Positions 47,457 through 56,460 of a DNA stretch of 64,000 nt are shown here, piece after piece. The notes beneath the pieces are model-generated. The model made no database searches. It saw nothing but the letters and a program-made list of their open reading frames with translations, and was not told where the DNA came from. Source of the DNA: Marmoricola sp. URHB0036 (GTDB taxonomy: Bacteria > Actinomycetota > Actinomycetes > Propionibacteriales > Nocardioidaceae); the NCBI RefSeq assembly GCF_000426045.1, contig NZ_AUEP01000014.1, positions 1 to 64,000 on the forward strand, written 5' to 3'. The position numbers and the translations under genes are program-made. Position 1 is the first letter of the stretch. Each line of letters opens with the position of its first letter.

Positions 47457-48436
47457 GAGGAGACCCGCTCCGTCACGTGGTAGGTGTTCACCGCGCTGAC
47501 CGCGTTGAGGGTGCGTACGACGTACTCGCCCAGCATCGAGAGCAGCATGATCACCACCCCGTTGAACACGGCGAGCAGCACGGCGATCGTGGTCCAGCCC
47601 TCGACGTGGGTCTGCACGAACAGCGACCGCACGAGGTAGAAGGCGCCGAGCACGAAGCTGCCGAGCGCCACCACGAAACCGACCCCCGCAGCGGCCCGGA
47701 GCGGGAAGACCGAGTAGCTGAACAGGATCGCCAGCACCAGCGACATGATCCGTCGCATGCCGTAGTTGCTGGTGCCGACCGGTCGCGGGTCGTGCCGGAC
47801 CACGACGTCGGCGACGTTGTTGGAGTACAGCAGCGCCTGGCCGGTGATGTAGGGGTGGGCGGTGCGCGACTCACAGATCCGCTCCACCACGTCGCGGCGC
47901 AGGATCCGGAAGTTGGAGACGGCGAGCCCGGGAGGCTGCCCGAAGACGCGGCGGTTGATCAGGCTGATCAGCCTGCTGCCCAGCCGCCGGTAGCCGCCGG
48001 CCTGCTTCTGCGCGAACCGGCCGAACACGACGTCGTGGCGGCCGAGCATGGCCTTCTCGATCAGCAGGAGCGCCTGGTCGGGCGGGTTCTGGAGGTCGTC
48101 GTCCATGGTGATGACGTAGTCGCCGGTGGACTCGCGCATCCCGGCCAGGTTGGCGTGGTGCTGGCCGTAGTTGCGCAGCAGGTTGAGCGCGACGACGTGT
48201 GGCGACGTGCGGGCGCGCTCGGCGATCACGTCCCAGCTGCCGTCGCGGCTGCCGTCGTTGACCAGCACGATCTCGTAGCGCAGACCGGCGCTCTCGAACA
48301 CCTCGACCACCCGGTCGATGGTGGTGGCGACGACGCCGACGCTGTTGAAGACCGGGATGACGATCGAGTAGCTGAAGCTCGCCGGGTCAGGGGACTCGCC
48401 CGGGTCGGCTCGACGGAGCGGGGTCGGTTCGCTCAC
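47453..48436 (-). CDS. Family 2 glycosyltransferase, polyprenyl-phosphate type (ArnC/GtrB-like)
   Basis: 327 aa from GTG 48436, preceded by GGAGGAAGG. Catalytic domain: SIVIPVFNSVGVV, LVNDGSRDGSW, and the DXD motif ITMDDDLQNPP. Two C-terminal membrane segments (LVLAILFSYSVFPLRAAAGVGFVVALG and VLLAVFNGVVIMLLSMLGEY) as in ArnC/GtrB/DPM1-type enzymes that load a sugar on undecaprenyl phosphate. The frame stays open far upstream through antisense of polA, which is not coding. First gene of the four-gene operon, 100 bases from the divergent polA start. Confidence 0.9.
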   Translation of the reverse strand: MSEPTPLRRADPGESPDPASFSYSIVIPVFNSVGVVATTIDRVVEVFESAGLRYEIVLVNDGSRDGSWDVIAERARTSPHVVALNLLRNYGQHHANLAGMRESTGDYVITMDDDLQNPPDQALLLIEKAMLGRHDVVFGRFAQKQAGGYRRLGSRLISLINRRVFGQPPGLAVSNFRILRRDVVERICESRTAHPYITGQALLYSNNVADVVVRHDPRPVGTSNYGMRRIMSLVLAILFSYSVFPLRAAAGVGFVVALGSFVLGAFYLVRSLFVQTHVEGWTTIAVLLAVFNGVVIMLLSMLGEYVVRTLNAVSAVNTYHVTERVSS

Positions 48437-48522
48437 CGTCGTACCTTCCTCCCTGTGGACGCCTGGCGGGCTGGTTGCTCGTAGGGAGCATATGCGCGGG
48501 GGAACCTGACGGTGGCAGGCGT

Positions 48523-48528
48523 TAGGGT
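48523..48528 (+). promoter_or_regulatory. -10 box of polA
   Basis: TAGGGT, seven bases before GTG 48536. Because the box lies inside the longer open frame, it rules out an upstream GTG at 48512 as the start. Confidence 0.55.
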
Positions 48529-48535
48529 CGAATCC

Positions 48536-51235
48536 GTGCCTGACACTGCCCCCAGCCATGTCACCCTCGACCGTCCGCGCCTCCTCCTCCTCGACGGTCA
48601 TTCGCTGGCCTACCGCGCGTTCTTCGCCTTGCCGGTAGAGAACTTCTCCACGACGACCGGCCAGCACACCAACGCCGTCTACGGCTTCACCGCGATGCTG
48701 ATCAACGTCCTGCGCGACGAGCAGCCAACCCACCTCGCGGTCGCCTTCGACGTCTCGCGCCAGACCTTCCGCAGCGAGGCCTACTCCGACTACAAGGCCA
48801 ACCGCTCCAAGTCGCCCGACGAGTTCCAGGGACAGGTCTCCCTGATCAAGGAGGTGCTCAACGCGCTGCGGGTGCCGTTCGTGGAGAAGGACGGCTTCGA
48901 GGCCGACGACATCATCGGCACCCTCGCCACGCAGGCGCTCGAGGACGACTTCGAGGTGCTGATCTGCTCGGGCGACCGCGACTCCTTCCAGCTGGTCGGC
49001 GAGCGCACCACCGTCATCTACCCCATGCGCGGCGTCTCCGAGATGAAGCGGATGACCCCGGCCGCGGTGGAGGAGAAGTACGGCGTGCCCCCGGAGCGCT
49101 ATCCCGAGCTCGCAGCGCTGGTGGGTGAGTCGTCCGACAACCTGCCCGGAGTGCCGGGTGTCGGCCCCAAGACGGCGGCGAAGTGGATCCTGACCTACGA
49201 CGGGCTCACCAACGTGGTCAACCAGGCCGAGGAGATCAAGGGCAAGGCGGGGGAGAGCCTGCGCGAGCACCTCGATGACGTGATCCGCAACCGCCAGCTC
49301 AACGCGCTGGTCCTCGACCTCGATCTGCCGCTGAGGCCCGCCGACCTCGCGATGCAGCCGTGGGACCGCCAGGAGGTGCACACGCTGTTCGACGGGCTGG
49401 AGTTCCGGGTGCTGCGCGACCGGCTGTTCGAGACCCTGGAGTCCGAGGAGGACATCGACGACTCCGGCTTCGCGCTCGACATGACGCGACTGGCGCCGGG
49501 TGAGGTCGGCGGCTGGCTGGCCGACAACGCCCGCGACGGCCGCCGGGTCGGTGTCTTCGCCGAGGGATCCTGGCGCGGCGGCACGGGCGACGTGCAGACA
49601 CTGTCGTTCGCGACGGCCGACGGCACCGCCGCCCACGTCGTGGTGGCCGACATCACGCCCGAGGACGACGCGGCGATCGTGTCCTGGTTCGGTGACCCCG
49701 AGCAGCCCAAGGTGCTGCACGACGCCAAGGGTCCGATGCTCGCCCTCGCGGCTCGGGGGTGGCCGTTGGTGGGCCTCGGTCGCGACACCGCGCTCTCGGC
49801 GTACCTCGCCCGCCCCGACCAGCGTTCCTACGACCTGGCCGACCTGACGGTCCGCTACCTCAAGCGCGAGCTGAAGCAGAGCGAGGCCGACGACGGACAG
49901 CTCAGCCTCGACGGGCTGGAGAACGACACGAGCGAGACGGCGATGCTGCACGCCAGCGCCGTCCTCGACCTCGCGGCCGCGCTGGACGACGAGCTCGACG
50001 ACCGCGGCGGCACCGGCCTGCTGACCGACGTGGAGCTCCCGCTCATCGACGTGCTCGCCCGCATGGAGCAGGTCGGCATCGCGGTCGACCACGACCTGCT
50101 CACCGAGCTCGAGGAGGGTTTCGCGACCCGGGTGCGCGACGCCGCCGAGGCGGCCTACGGCGTGGTCGGCAAGGAGGTCAACCTCGGCTCGCCCAAGCAG
50201 CTCCAGGTGATCCTCTTCGAAGAGCTCGGCATGCCGAAGACCAAGCGCACCAAGACCGGCTACACCACCGACGCCGACGCGCTCCAGGGCCTCTACGAGA
50301 AGACCGGTCATCCGTTCCTCGAGCACCTGCTCGAGCACCGCGACGCGATCCGGCTCCGGCAGACGGTCGAAGGACTGCTCAAGACGGTGGCCGAGGACGG
50401 CCGCATCCACACCACCTTCAACCAGCTGATCGCAGCAACCGGACGGCTCTCCAGCACCGACCCCAACCTGCAGAACATCCCGGTCCGCACCGAGGCGGGC
50501 CGCCGCATCCGCGAGGGCTTCGTGGTGGGCAACGGCTACTCCGAGCTGATGACCGCCGACTACTCCCAGATCGAGATGCGCATCATGGCGCACCTCTCCG
50601 AGGACGACGGCATCATCGCCGCCTTCCGTTCGGGCCACGACTTCCACTCGGTGACCGCGGCCCGGGTGTTCGGGGTCGAGCCGACCGAGGTCACCGGCGA
50701 GATGCGCGCGAAGATCAAGGCGATGAACTACGGCCTGGCCTACGGGCTCTCGGCCTTCGGCCTCTCCCAGCAGCTGCGCATCGACACCAGCGAGGCCCGG
50801 GGGTTGATGGACGAGTACTTCGAGACCTTCGGCGGCGTCCGCGACTACCTCGGCGGCATCGTCGACGAGGCCCGGCGCAGCGGCTTCACCGAGACGATCA
50901 TGGGTCGACGCCGCTACCTGCCCGACCTGACCAGCGACAACCGCCAGCGCCGCGAGATGGCCGAGCGGATGGCGCTGAACGCCCCGATCCAGGGGTCGGC
51001 GGCCGACATCATCAAGGTCGCCATGCTCAACGTCGACCGCGCCCTCCGCGACGAGGGGCTGGCGTCCCGGATGCTCCTCCAGGTCCACGACGAGCTCGTC
51101 TTCGAGGTCGCCGACGGCGAGCACGACGCCCTCGAGGCGCTGGTCCGCGAGCAGATGGCCTCAGCCGCGTCGCTGACCGTCCCCCTCGACGTCTCCGTGG
51201 GCACCGGGAGCAGCTGGCACGCCGCCGCCCACTGA
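48536..51235 (+). CDS. polA: DNA polymerase I
   Basis: 899 aa from leaderless GTG 48536. The 5' nuclease domain (about 1-300) has LLLLDGHSLAYRAFFALP, YKANRSKSPDEF and the GDRDSFQL metal motif. The 3'-5' exonuclease-like domain (about 320-490) lacks the paired acidic residues, as is normal in actinobacteria. The polymerase domain has motif A TADYSQIEMRIMAHLSEDD, motif B RAKIKAMNYGLAYGLS and motif C LLQVHDELVFEV. It works in repair and Okazaki-fragment processing. The last 75 bases overlap the convergent flippase gene. Confidence 0.97.
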   Translation: MPDTAPSHVTLDRPRLLLLDGHSLAYRAFFALPVENFSTTTGQHTNAVYGFTAMLINVLRDEQPTHLAVAFDVSRQTFRSEAYSDYKANRSKSPDEFQGQVSLIKEVLNALRVPFVEKDGFEADDIIGTLATQALEDDFEVLICSGDRDSFQLVGERTTVIYPMRGVSEMKRMTPAAVEEKYGVPPERYPELAALVGESSDNLPGVPGVGPKTAAKWILTYDGLTNVVNQAEEIKGKAGESLREHLDDVIRNRQLNALVLDLDLPLRPADLAMQPWDRQEVHTLFDGLEFRVLRDRLFETLESEEDIDDSGFALDMTRLAPGEVGGWLADNARDGRRVGVFAEGSWRGGTGDVQTLSFATADGTAAHVVVADITPEDDAAIVSWFGDPEQPKVLHDAKGPMLALAARGWPLVGLGRDTALSAYLARPDQRSYDLADLTVRYLKRELKQSEADDGQLSLDGLENDTSETAMLHASAVLDLAAALDDELDDRGGTGLLTDVELPLIDVLARMEQVGIAVDHDLLTELEEGFATRVRDAAEAAYGVVGKEVNLGSPKQLQVILFEELGMPKTKRTKTGYTTDADALQGLYEKTGHPFLEHLLEHRDAIRLRQTVEGLLKTVAEDGRIHTTFNQLIAATGRLSSTDPNLQNIPVRTEAGRRIREGFVVGNGYSELMTADYSQIEMRIMAHLSEDDGIIAAFRSGHDFHSVTAARVFGVEPTEVTGEMRAKIKAMNYGLAYGLSAFGLSQQLRIDTSEARGLMDEYFETFGGVRDYLGGIVDEARRSGFTETIMGRRRYLPDLTSDNRQRREMAERMALNAPIQGSAADIIKVAMLNVDRALRDEGLASRMLLQVHDELVFEVADGEHDALEALVREQMASAASLTVPLDVSVGTGSSWHAAAH

Positions 51236-52462
51236 CCCGGGCCCGGCCGCGGCGGTGGGGTGGCGCAGCCTCACGAGGCTGATCGCCACCAGGATGACGA
51301 GCACGGTCGTGTCGACGCCCAGCACGCTCCGCAACAGCTCGTCGAAGGTGTCGGCGAGCGAGCCGAGGCCGATGACGGCGACCAGGGCGAACCACAGCAG
51401 GTACACCGACTTGCGCGCCTGACGGGCCAGCACGCTGTAGACGACGATCTGCAGCATCGAGAGCACGCCTCCGAGCAGGGCGAAGGCCCAGAGCCAGTCG
51501 CTGATCGCGGAGTACTGCTTGCCGCCGACGAAGATGATCGCCCACCCCGAGAGCACGGTGACGCCGAGAGCCACGATCGCGCCGATCAGCCCCGTCGCCA
51601 CGAGGCTCTGCAGCAGCGTGCGGAGGCGCGACTCCGCCACGCCCATGGACGGGAAGGCGAGCACCACCACGAACTGGGGGAGGAACAGCACCGCCTTGAC
51701 CAGGATCAGGCCTCCGGCGTACAGGCCGGCCTGGTGCTCGTCGAGCACGTTGCGGGCCACCAGGATGTCGACGTTGGAGAGGGCGAAGAACGCGAGCAGC
51801 GCGTGGGAGTTGTGGAGGGTCTCGCTCCACAGGGCGCCGACCCGGTGCTCCTCGGAGTGCTCGCCGGGGTCGCGCGGACGTCGCAGGGCGAGCCAGCCCA
51901 CCGCCACCGGGATGTACGCCGCGATGGCCACGCCGAGGAGCGCGGCGAACTCGTTCGGCCACCACACGATCAGCACCGTGCCGATGATCAGTCGGGGCAC
52001 GCCCGCCCCGACGTAGATCATGGCGAGCGCGATCCACCGGCGCTCGCCCTGGAGGATGCCGGCCTGCGCACCCATCATGGTCAGCGGCGCCGCCGCGAAG
52101 GCGACGAGCGCCGCCGTGCCGAGGCTGTCGAGGCGCACCACCTGGTTGATCACGGGGGAGAGCAGCAGGCACAGCACGCCCAGGCCGACCGAGGCCTGCA
52201 CCCCGACGCGCAGGATGAGCTGCTCGATCTGGTGCACGTGGCCGGGCGTGGCCACGATGCGTCGAGCCGCCGTCGCCTGGAGCGCGAGCGAGGCGACCGT
52301 GATGACCAGCAGCAGACCCATCAGCGCGGCGAAGGCGCCGTAGTCGCGCGGACCGAGCAGCCGGGCGGCGAGGATCGTGTACAGGTAGGTGGTGACGTTC
52401 ATGATGCCCATCGCCACCGCGAGGGTGGTGCCACCCCGCAGCTGCTTTCGCTCGGCCATCAC
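51161..52462 (-). CDS. Oligosaccharide flippase-like membrane protein
   Basis: 433 aa from GTG 52462, chosen because TACCCT lies seven bases upstream; GTG 52513 would add 17 residues. About twelve to fourteen membrane segments of the Wzx/polysaccharide-export type: GGTTLAVAMGIMNVTTYLYTILAARLLGPRDYGAFAALMGLLLV, and FFALSNVDILVARNVLDEHQAGLYAGGLI in the middle. The C-terminal 35 residues (Gly/Pro/Ala-rich) are encoded opposite the end of polA. Second flippase of the window. Confidence 0.78.
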   Translation of the reverse strand: MMAERKQLRGGTTLAVAMGIMNVTTYLYTILAARLLGPRDYGAFAALMGLLLVITVASLALQATAARRIVATPGHVHQIEQLILRVGVQASVGLGVLCLLLSPVINQVVRLDSLGTAALVAFAAAPLTMMGAQAGILQGERRWIALAMIYVGAGVPRLIIGTVLIVWWPNEFAALLGVAIAAYIPVAVGWLALRRPRDPGEHSEEHRVGALWSETLHNSHALLAFFALSNVDILVARNVLDEHQAGLYAGGLILVKAVLFLPQFVVVLAFPSMGVAESRLRTLLQSLVATGLIGAIVALGVTVLSGWAIIFVGGKQYSAISDWLWAFALLGGVLSMLQIVVYSVLARQARKSVYLLWFALVAVIGLGSLADTFDELLRSVLGVDTTVLVILVAISLVRLRHPTAAAGPGSVGGGVPAAPGAHGDVEGDGQRRG

Positions 52463-52469
52463 ATCGGTG

Positions 52470-52475
52470 AGGGTA
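52470..52475 (-). promoter_or_regulatory. -10 box of the flippase gene (leaderless)
   Basis: TACCCT on the minus strand, seven bases before GTG 52462. Confidence 0.45.
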
Positions 52476-52570
52476 CGGGCCTGTTGCGCGGATGGTTGGA
52501 TCGGTGACGACACGATCGCGACCGGGGATAGGTACGGGCATCGACGCTCGGCGGTGGGACGGAGGCACGA

Positions 52571-54256
52571 GTGGCGAGCTGGCGCCGGTACGTGCCCTAC
52601 GTCTGGTCGGTGGCGCTGGCACTACTGATGCTCGGCCCGGCTCTCGGCCGGGGATACGTGCTCAGCTACGACATGGTCTGGGTGCCCGACCTGAGCCTGC
52701 GGTCGTCGTTCCTGGGCCTCGGCAGCGGACTGCCCCGGGCCGTCCCGTCGGACGCGGTCGTGGCCGTGCTGGACGAGATCGTCCCCGGCATGTTGCTCCA
52801 GAAGATCGTGCTGCTGGGGGTGCTGGTGGTCGCCGGCGCCGGGGTGGTGCGGCTGACCGAGAGATCCCTGGCCGCCCAGCTGGTCGCTGTCACGGCCTAC
52901 GTCTGGAACCCGTTCGTCGCGGAGCGGCTGGTCATCGGGCACTGGCCGGTGCTGGTGGGGTACGCCGTGCTGCCCTGGGTCATCGACGCCGCGCAGACGT
53001 GGCGCACCAGCGGGCAGCTGCCGCTCCGGCTGTGGTGGCTGGTGCCGGTGGGCAGCCTGAGCGCCAGTGCCGGACTGGCCACGGCCGTCGCGCTCCTGGC
53101 GTTCGCGCTGGTCCGTGGTGCCGGACGCGCGCGCATGCTCGTGGCGCTGGTGCTGGCGGGCAACGCCCCGTGGATCGTGTCCGGCCTGCTGCACGCCGGG
53201 GACACGGTGACCAGCGCAGTCGGGGCCGGCACCTTCGCGCTGCACGGCGAGGGGTCCGTGCCGGCGCCGCTCGCCGCCTTGTCCCTCGGCGGCATCTGGA
53301 ACAGCGAGGTGGTCCCTGCGTCGCGCACCGGCGTCCTCGGTTGGGTCTCGCTGCTGTTCGTGGTCGGGATCGTCGCGGTCGGTTGGCGCCGCTGGCGACG
53401 TGACGTCGGAGCTCGTGACGTGTCGGGCTTCGTGTGGTGCTGGGCCGTCGGCTGGGGCTTCGCCGTACTCACCTGGCTGGCCCCGACGCCCCTGGGCTGG
53501 CTGGTCGCACACGTCCCGGGCTTCGGCCTGCTCCGCGACGGCTCGCGGCTGTTGTCCCTCAGCGCAGTCGGGCTGGCGGTCGTGGCGGGGTACGGCGCCT
53601 CGACGCTCGTACGCCGGCTGCCGGTCGCCGCGCGCCCCGGGACCCTGCTCGCCCTCGTGCTGGTGCCGTTGGCCCTGCTGCCCGACGCGGCCCTCGGCAT
53701 CGCCGGTCGGCTCCAGCCGGTCGCCTACCCCGATGACCTGCTCGCGGCTCGGGGCGTGGTGGCGAGTGCACACGACCGGGGAGCGCCGGGCGACGTGCTG
53801 CTGCTGCCGATGAGCAGCTATCGGCAGCCGTCCTGGAACCACGGGAACAAGGTGCTCGACCCGGTGGGCCGGTTGCTGCCCCTCGACTACGTGGCCAGCG
53901 ACGACCTCTTCGTCGACGGGGTGCGCATCGCCGGCGAGGACAAGCGGGCGCGGGCCGCTGCCGCAGTCCTGCGAGCGCCCACCCCGGGGCAACGAGCCAG
54001 TGGGCTCAGTGGGCTGGGGGTCGGCTTCGTCGTCACCGAGCGGGACGCCGGACGGTCGCCGCTGGTGGCCGGACACGCGCTGCTCGACCGGCCCGGGGTG
54101 CTCGTGCAGCAGCTGCGGGACGTGCACGAGCAGACGACGCCGACGCCCTGGATCGTGGCCATGGCAGGCGCCTGGACGGTCTTCGTGGCGGCGCCCCTGG
54201 CGGCCGTCGTGGTGGCCCTCCGACGCCGCGTCCGGAGAAGAGCACCAAACCGCTGA
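52571..54256 (+). CDS. Multi-pass membrane protein, GT-C-like (Rv0226c-type)
   Basis: 561 aa, about eleven membrane segments followed by a short soluble part and a last segment. The first outer loop, SYDMVWVPDLSLRSSFLGLGSGLPRAVPSDAVV, carries Asp residues in the place expected for GT-C glycosyltransferases; WNPFVAERLVIGHWPVLVGYAVLPW follows. Size and neighbours match the membrane protein of the M. tuberculosis Rv0224c-Rv0228 group, as far as I recall. Start GTG 52571 after GGAGG. Catalysis is not proven. Confidence 0.65.
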   Translation: MASWRRYVPYVWSVALALLMLGPALGRGYVLSYDMVWVPDLSLRSSFLGLGSGLPRAVPSDAVVAVLDEIVPGMLLQKIVLLGVLVVAGAGVVRLTERSLAAQLVAVTAYVWNPFVAERLVIGHWPVLVGYAVLPWVIDAAQTWRTSGQLPLRLWWLVPVGSLSASAGLATAVALLAFALVRGAGRARMLVALVLAGNAPWIVSGLLHAGDTVTSAVGAGTFALHGEGSVPAPLAALSLGGIWNSEVVPASRTGVLGWVSLLFVVGIVAVGWRRWRRDVGARDVSGFVWCWAVGWGFAVLTWLAPTPLGWLVAHVPGFGLLRDGSRLLSLSAVGLAVVAGYGASTLVRRLPVAARPGTLLALVLVPLALLPDAALGIAGRLQPVAYPDDLLAARGVVASAHDRGAPGDVLLLPMSSYRQPSWNHGNKVLDPVGRLLPLDYVASDDLFVDGVRIAGEDKRARAAAAVLRAPTPGQRASGLSGLGVGFVVTERDAGRSPLVAGHALLDRPGVLVQQLRDVHEQTTPTPWIVAMAGAWTVFVAAPLAAVVVALRRRVRRRAPNR

Positions 54257-54301
54257 CCCGCTGTTACAGTTACCCGCGGGTTTGAGGGAGGACAAAATAA
54301 A

Positions 54302-54463
54302 TTGGGTATTTCAGCCTTGTTGGCGACCGTGGGCAGCGTGCTTGCAGGTGCGGTGATCGCGACGGTCACCGTCGTCGGTCTGGTCAACCAGCAGACGTCA
54401 CCGGGGGCCAACCCCACGGACGCGACCAAGCCGGTCACGATCGACTACGGCAGCAACGGCTGA
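54302..54463 (+). CDS. DUF2613-type small membrane protein (TTG start)
   Basis: 53 aa: TTG start, one membrane segment (LLATVGSVLAGAVIATVTVVGLV), then an outer tail NQQTSPGANPTDATKPVTIDYG. The ribosome site GGGAGGA (54286-54292) and an AT-rich spacer precede it. The size, single segment and position close to an AftD-type gene match the DUF2613 small protein Rv0236A next to aftD in M. tuberculosis. Function unknown. It follows the GT-C-like gene by 45 bases. Confidence 0.7.
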   Translation: MGISALLATVGSVLAGAVIATVTVVGLVNQQTSPGANPTDATKPVTIDYGSNG

Positions 54464-54488
54464 CGCCTCGGAGCGTCGTCCCCTTCGC

Positions 54489-55652
54489 CTAGAGCTCGGG
54501 CTCTTCCGGGTCCTGGCTGTCCACCCGGCGGTCGTCGAGCACCTCCCGGAGCACGACGGCGAACGACTCCTGGGCGTGCCCCCAGGTGAAGGTGTCGCTC
54601 ACCTCGCGCGCCCCCTTCGACAGCTGCGCTCGCAGCGCCCGGTCGCGTAGCACCTCGCGCAGCGCGTCGGTCAGGTCGGCCTGGCTGTCGACCAGGATTC
54701 CGGACACGCCGTCCTCGATCGACTCCCGCGTCCCACCGGCGCTCCGGTAGGCGACCGCGGGTGTCTCGTGCATGCCCGCCTCGCCGACCACGAGACCCCA
54801 GCCCTCCTTCAGGGAGGGCAGGGCCAGCACCCAGGCCTGCTCGTAGACCTCGTGCTTGCGCTGCTCCTCGACGTGGCCCTCGAAGACGACGGTGTCCCCT
54901 GCTCCCTGCTGCTCGGCGTACTCGTGCAGGTTGCCCTCCCACCAGCCGCCACCGACGACGTGCAGCCTGAGGTCGGGGAACTCGGCGCGCAGGGAGATGG
55001 CCGCGTCGATGGCGTGCTCCACCTGCTTGTGGGGGACCAGGCGTCCGACCACGGCGATCATCGGGGTCGGTGACTTCGTGACGTCCACCGCCAGGGCAGG
55101 ATCGGTGCCGTTGTGGACCACGGCGACGCGAGGACCGGTGACGCCGAGCTGTCGGAGCTCACCCCGGGTCGCCCGGGACACGGCGACGTACTGCTCTCGC
55201 CGGTAGAGCCACGGCGCCAGACGGCGCTCGATCCACCAGCCGACCCGCCCGGTCAGCCCGGGATAGACGACCGGCCACTGCTCGCGGTGCACGTGGTGGA
55301 CGAGCACGACGACCGGCTTTCGGGTGACCAAGCGGGAGAAGAAGGGGAGTCCGTTCTGGACGTCCACGACCACGTCGGGGTCGCCGAGATCGCCGCGTCG
55401 CAGGGACGCCATGCCCACGGGGTAGACCGAGAGCTTGGAACCGCGTCGCACGAACCGGATGCCGTCGACGGTCTCGTCGGGCGGCGCGGCCGCGTGGGCC
55501 GCGCAGAAGATGGTGACCTCGCACCCGCGGTCGACCAGTCCCGCTGCCACCTTCTCGAGGTAGAGCTCGGCCCCGCCCCCTTCGGGGTTGTGGGTGTCGC
55601 GCCAGCTCAGGAAGACCACGCGCTTCCCGGCCAGCTGCTCCAGCTCGGTCAT
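54489..55652 (-). CDS. Family 4 glycosyltransferase (GT-B fold)
   Basis: 387 aa. N-terminal half with NPEGGGAELYLEKVAAGL (glycine-rich acceptor loop) and VVDVQNGLPFFS. C-terminal half with AVVGRLVPHKQVEHAID, and the donor site LPSLKEGWGLVVGEAGMHETPAVAYRSAGGTRESI, where the E-x7-E motif is present. It uses a nucleotide sugar on the cytoplasmic side. ATG 55652 comes seven bases after TAGCCT, so probably leaderless, and divergent from the methyltransferase. Rv0225-like by context. Confidence 0.9.
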   Translation of the reverse strand: MTELEQLAGKRVVFLSWRDTHNPEGGGAELYLEKVAAGLVDRGCEVTIFCAAHAAAPPDETVDGIRFVRRGSKLSVYPVGMASLRRGDLGDPDVVVDVQNGLPFFSRLVTRKPVVVLVHHVHREQWPVVYPGLTGRVGWWIERRLAPWLYRREQYVAVSRATRGELRQLGVTGPRVAVVHNGTDPALAVDVTKSPTPMIAVVGRLVPHKQVEHAIDAAISLRAEFPDLRLHVVGGGWWEGNLHEYAEQQGAGDTVVFEGHVEEQRKHEVYEQAWVLALPSLKEGWGLVVGEAGMHETPAVAYRSAGGTRESIEDGVSGILVDSQADLTDALREVLRDRALRAQLSKGAREVSDTFTWGHAQESFAVVLREVLDDRRVDSQDPEEPEL

Positions 55653-55659
55653 GGCGGAC

Positions 55660-55665
55660 AGGCTA
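55660..55665 (-). promoter_or_regulatory. -10 box of the GT4 gene (leaderless)
   Basis: TAGCCT on the minus strand, seven bases before ATG 55652. Confidence 0.55.
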
Positions 55666-55695
55666 GCCCGCGTCTCGTTCTGTGGAATGCGCCGG

Positions 55696-55701
55696 TAGGG
55701 T
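55696..55701 (+). promoter_or_regulatory. -10 box of the methyltransferase-aftD operon (leaderless)
   Basis: TAGGGT, six bases before GTG 55708. The two divergent -10 boxes are 30 bases apart, so both operons share one control region. Confidence 0.6.
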
Positions 55702-55707
55702 CACCGC

Positions 55708-56460
55708 GTGTCCAGCCCGCCCGCCACGTCTGCGTCGTCGTGGCGGGCGTCGTGGAGCCGCTCGGTGAGGCTGCTGCGCGAGTTCCGCTACGAGCAGCCC
55801 GACCCGGGATGTTTCTACACCGCGCTGGCCGCGGACTCGGCGGCCCAGCTGAGCAGCTACACCGATCTGACCGGTGCGGTGATGCTCGATGTCGGCGGTG
55901 GACCGGGCTACTTCCGCGACGCGTTCGAGGCCGCGGGCGCGACGTACCTCGCCCTCGATGCGGACGTCGGCGAGCTCGCCGGCCTGGGTGAGATCTCCCA
56001 CCGGACGGTGATCGGCAGTGGCATGCGGCTGCCGTTCCGGGACGGCTCGCTCGACCTCTGCTACTCGAGCAACGTGCTCGAGCACGTGCCGGATCCGTGG
56101 CTGATGGCCGAGGAGATGGTGCGTGTCACGCGAAGTGGCGGGACCGTGTTCATCAGCTACACCGTCTGGTGGGGCCCCCACGGCGGGCACGAGACCGGGC
56201 CCTGGCACTACCTCGGCGGGCGCTACGCGCGACGGCGCTACCGGCGCACCCACGGCCACGAGCCCAAGAACCAGTACGGCGAGTCACTCTTCCCGGTCAC
56301 GGTCAGCGCCGGGCTGCGCTGGGCCAGGAAGCAGACCGCCGCCGACGTGATCGCCCTGACCCCGCGGTACAACCCCTGGTGGTCGCGATGGCTGCTGCGG
56401 GTGCCGCTGGTACGAGAGGTGGTGACGTGGAACCTCGTGATCGTCTTGCGCAAGAGGTGA
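55708..56460 (+). CDS. SAM-dependent methyltransferase (Rv0224c-type)
   Basis: 250 aa. Motif I VMLDVGGGPGYFRDAFE (about residue 60), then LALDADVGEL, GMRLPFRDGSLDLCYSSNVLEHVPDP and EMVRVTRSGGTVFISYT. The C-terminal part is basic and may touch the membrane. GTG start directly after a -10 box. The stop overlaps the start of the aftD-type gene by four bases, so the two products probably act together on one glycan or lipid carrier. Confidence 0.85.
   Translation: MSSPPATSASSWRASWSRSVRLLREFRYEQPDPGCFYTALAADSAAQLSSYTDLTGAVMLDVGGGPGYFRDAFEAAGATYLALDADVGELAGLGEISHRTVIGSGMRLPFRDGSLDLCYSSNVLEHVPDPWLMAEEMVRVTRSGGTVFISYTVWWGPHGGHETGPWHYLGGRYARRRYRRTHGHEPKNQYGESLFPVTVSAGLRWARKQTAADVIALTPRYNPWWSRWLLRVPLVREVVTWNLVIVLRKR

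Noticed and set aside
48437-51124. Upstream extension of the GT2 frame through the antisense of polA
   Set aside because: The GT2 catalytic domain begins just after GTG 48436 with its own ribosome site; the rest is polA antisense.
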